In this document: one piece after another, positions 5,810 to 6,553 of the stretch
How the letters are laid out: every line of letters starts with the position of its first letter
Position numbering within the stretch: position 1 is the first letter of the stretch
NCBI GenBank assembly: GCA_049325415.1
Contig: JBMOLL010000093.1
Location: forward strand, 1-6,553
Direction of reading: 5' to 3'
Length of the DNA: 6,553 nucleotides
Origin: JBMOLL01 sp049325415
GTDB lineage: Bacteria; Bacteroidota; Bacteroidia; Bacteroidales; GCA-2748055
Translations under genes and position numbers: made by a program
The notes under the pieces: generated by a model
Told to the model about the DNA's origin: nothing
Database searches by the model: none
The model's input: only the letters and a program-made list of their open reading frames with translations

Positions 5810-6553
5810 ATGCAGGAATTGACTGAAAAAGGACGCCGCGCAAAGGTCGCGGCTGCCGACTTGTCGGTGCTTGAAAGCAAAAAAAAGGACCTGGCCCTGA
5901 CGCACTTTGCCCGACTTCTTTCGGAGGAGAAGGAGAAGATCATTGTGGAAAACCTGAAAGATCTTCAGGCCGCTGAAAAGTCGGGTCTGAAAGGGGCCAT
6001 CGTCGACCGTCTGACGCTTGGCGGGGACAGGATCGAAGCCATGGCAAAGGGTATCCTTGAAGTGGTTCAACTGGAAGATCCCGTGGGTGAGGTGGTGGAG
6101 ATGAAGAAAAGACCGAACGGACTGATGATCGGGAAGAAGCGTGTTCCTATGGGTGTGGTCGGGGTGATCTACGAATCGAGACCCAATGTGACCGCCGATG
6201 TGGCAGCCCTCTGCGTAAAAACAGGAAACGCCTGTATTCTCCGGGGAGGAAAGGAGGCTATTTATTCCAATATAGCCATAGCCGGTCTTTTCAGGAAAGC
6301 ACTGGAGGAAGCCGGTCTGAATCCGGATGCTGTTCAGCTTGTGGAAGACACATCCCGGGAGAGTGCCGTTGCCATGATGAAACTCAACGAATACCTGGAC
6401 ATCCTTATTCCCAGGGGAGGTGCTGGTCTGATAAGAACGGTGGTGGAGAACAGTACGGTCCCTGTCATTGAAACCGGTGTAGGAAACTGTCATATTTACT
6501 TCGACGAATCAGCCGATCTTGCCAAAGCCATTCCCATACTTGTCAACGCAAAA
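5810..6553 (+). CDS. proA: Gamma-glutamyl phosphate reductase, 3'-partial
   Basis: The enzyme reduces gamma-glutamyl phosphate with NADPH to glutamate-5-semialdehyde, which cyclises to pyrroline-5-carboxylate for ProC. The frame is open from the ATG at 5810 to the window end, giving 248 residues of a family that is usually about 415 long. The aldehyde-dehydrogenase-type motifs of ProA are clear: RVPMGVVGVIYESRPNVTAD (111-130), ALCVKTGNACILRGGKEA (133-150), LIPRGGAGLI (199-208) and VIETGVGNCHIYFD (219-232). The last visible residues, VNAK, come just before the place where the catalytic cysteine is expected, so the active site cannot be checked. The start fits the family because the lysine-rich helix (residues 7-40) begins close to the N-terminus. 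It lies 18 bases after proB; AGAAG at 5803-5807 is close to the start but too near to be a convincing Shine-Dalgarno sequence. Confidence 0.96.
   Translation, partial: MQELTEKGRRAKVAAADLSVLESKKKDLALTHFARLLSEEKEKIIVENLKDLQAAEKSGLKGAIVDRLTLGGDRIEAMAKGILEVVQLEDPVGEVVEMKKRPNGLMIGKKRVPMGVVGVIYESRPNVTADVAALCVKTGNACILRGGKEAIYSNIAIAGLFRKALEEAGLNPDAVQLVEDTSRESAVAMMKLNEYLDILIPRGGAGLIRTVVENSTVPVIETGVGNCHIYFDESADLAKAIPILVNAK

Noticed and set aside
5795..6493. Long open frame on the minus strand (232 codons) opposite proA
   Set aside because: It lies wholly antisense to a well-supported proA, its translation is rich in His, Phe and Ser with no recognisable domain, and it has no neighbours on that strand.

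Overview
This window looks like a chromosomal amino-acid biosynthesis operon from a member of the Bacteroidota, probably a Bacteroidales/Marinilabiliales-like lineage. Four things point there. The ArgG carries the variant motifs HGSTGAGNDQVRFD and GTSVGGKETLTS. The ProC has an ACGIAYF substrate loop and a GLNEMEH tail that I associate with Bacteroidota arginine clusters. The N-acetyltransferase in front of argG has a CxxC...CxC tail. Most starts lack a clear Shine-Dalgarno sequence, as is common in that phylum. Base composition appears moderate, near half GC by eye. The taxonomic call rests on remembered family features and not on a search.

Layout, all on the + strand: 1-524, a GNAT-family acetyltransferase missing its N-terminus; 547-1767, argininosuccinate synthase (argG); 1764-2555, a divergent pyrroline-5-carboxylate reductase (proC); 2552-3613, an M20 metallopeptidase-family N-acyl-amino-acid deacylase (argE-like); 3633-4976, argininosuccinate lyase (argH); 4976-5791, a short glutamate 5-kinase without a PUA domain (proB); 5810-6553, gamma-glutamyl phosphate reductase (proA), cut by the window end before its catalytic cysteine. 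Neighbouring genes overlap by 1-4 bases (ATGA or TGATG) or are 18-22 bases apart. No terminator or convincing internal promoter was seen, so they probably form one transcript that extends beyond both ends.

The genes combine two pathways that start from glutamate. The GNAT may make N-acylglutamate, the entry to arginine synthesis. The M20 enzyme would remove the acyl group from a late intermediate (N-acyl-ornithine or, as described for some Bacteroidota, N-acyl-citrulline). ArgG and ArgH convert citrulline to arginine. ProB, ProA and ProC form the complete glutamate-to-proline route. The middle arginine genes (argB, argC, argD and the transcarbamylase) are absent from the window; argC and argD are not between argG and proC. 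They may lie outside it.

I found no mobile element, CRISPR array, RNA gene or clearly new system. The points most worth a second look are the cysteine-bearing GNAT, the altered active-site loops of ProC and ArgG, the compact ProB, and an 18-bp perfect palindrome early in proB.
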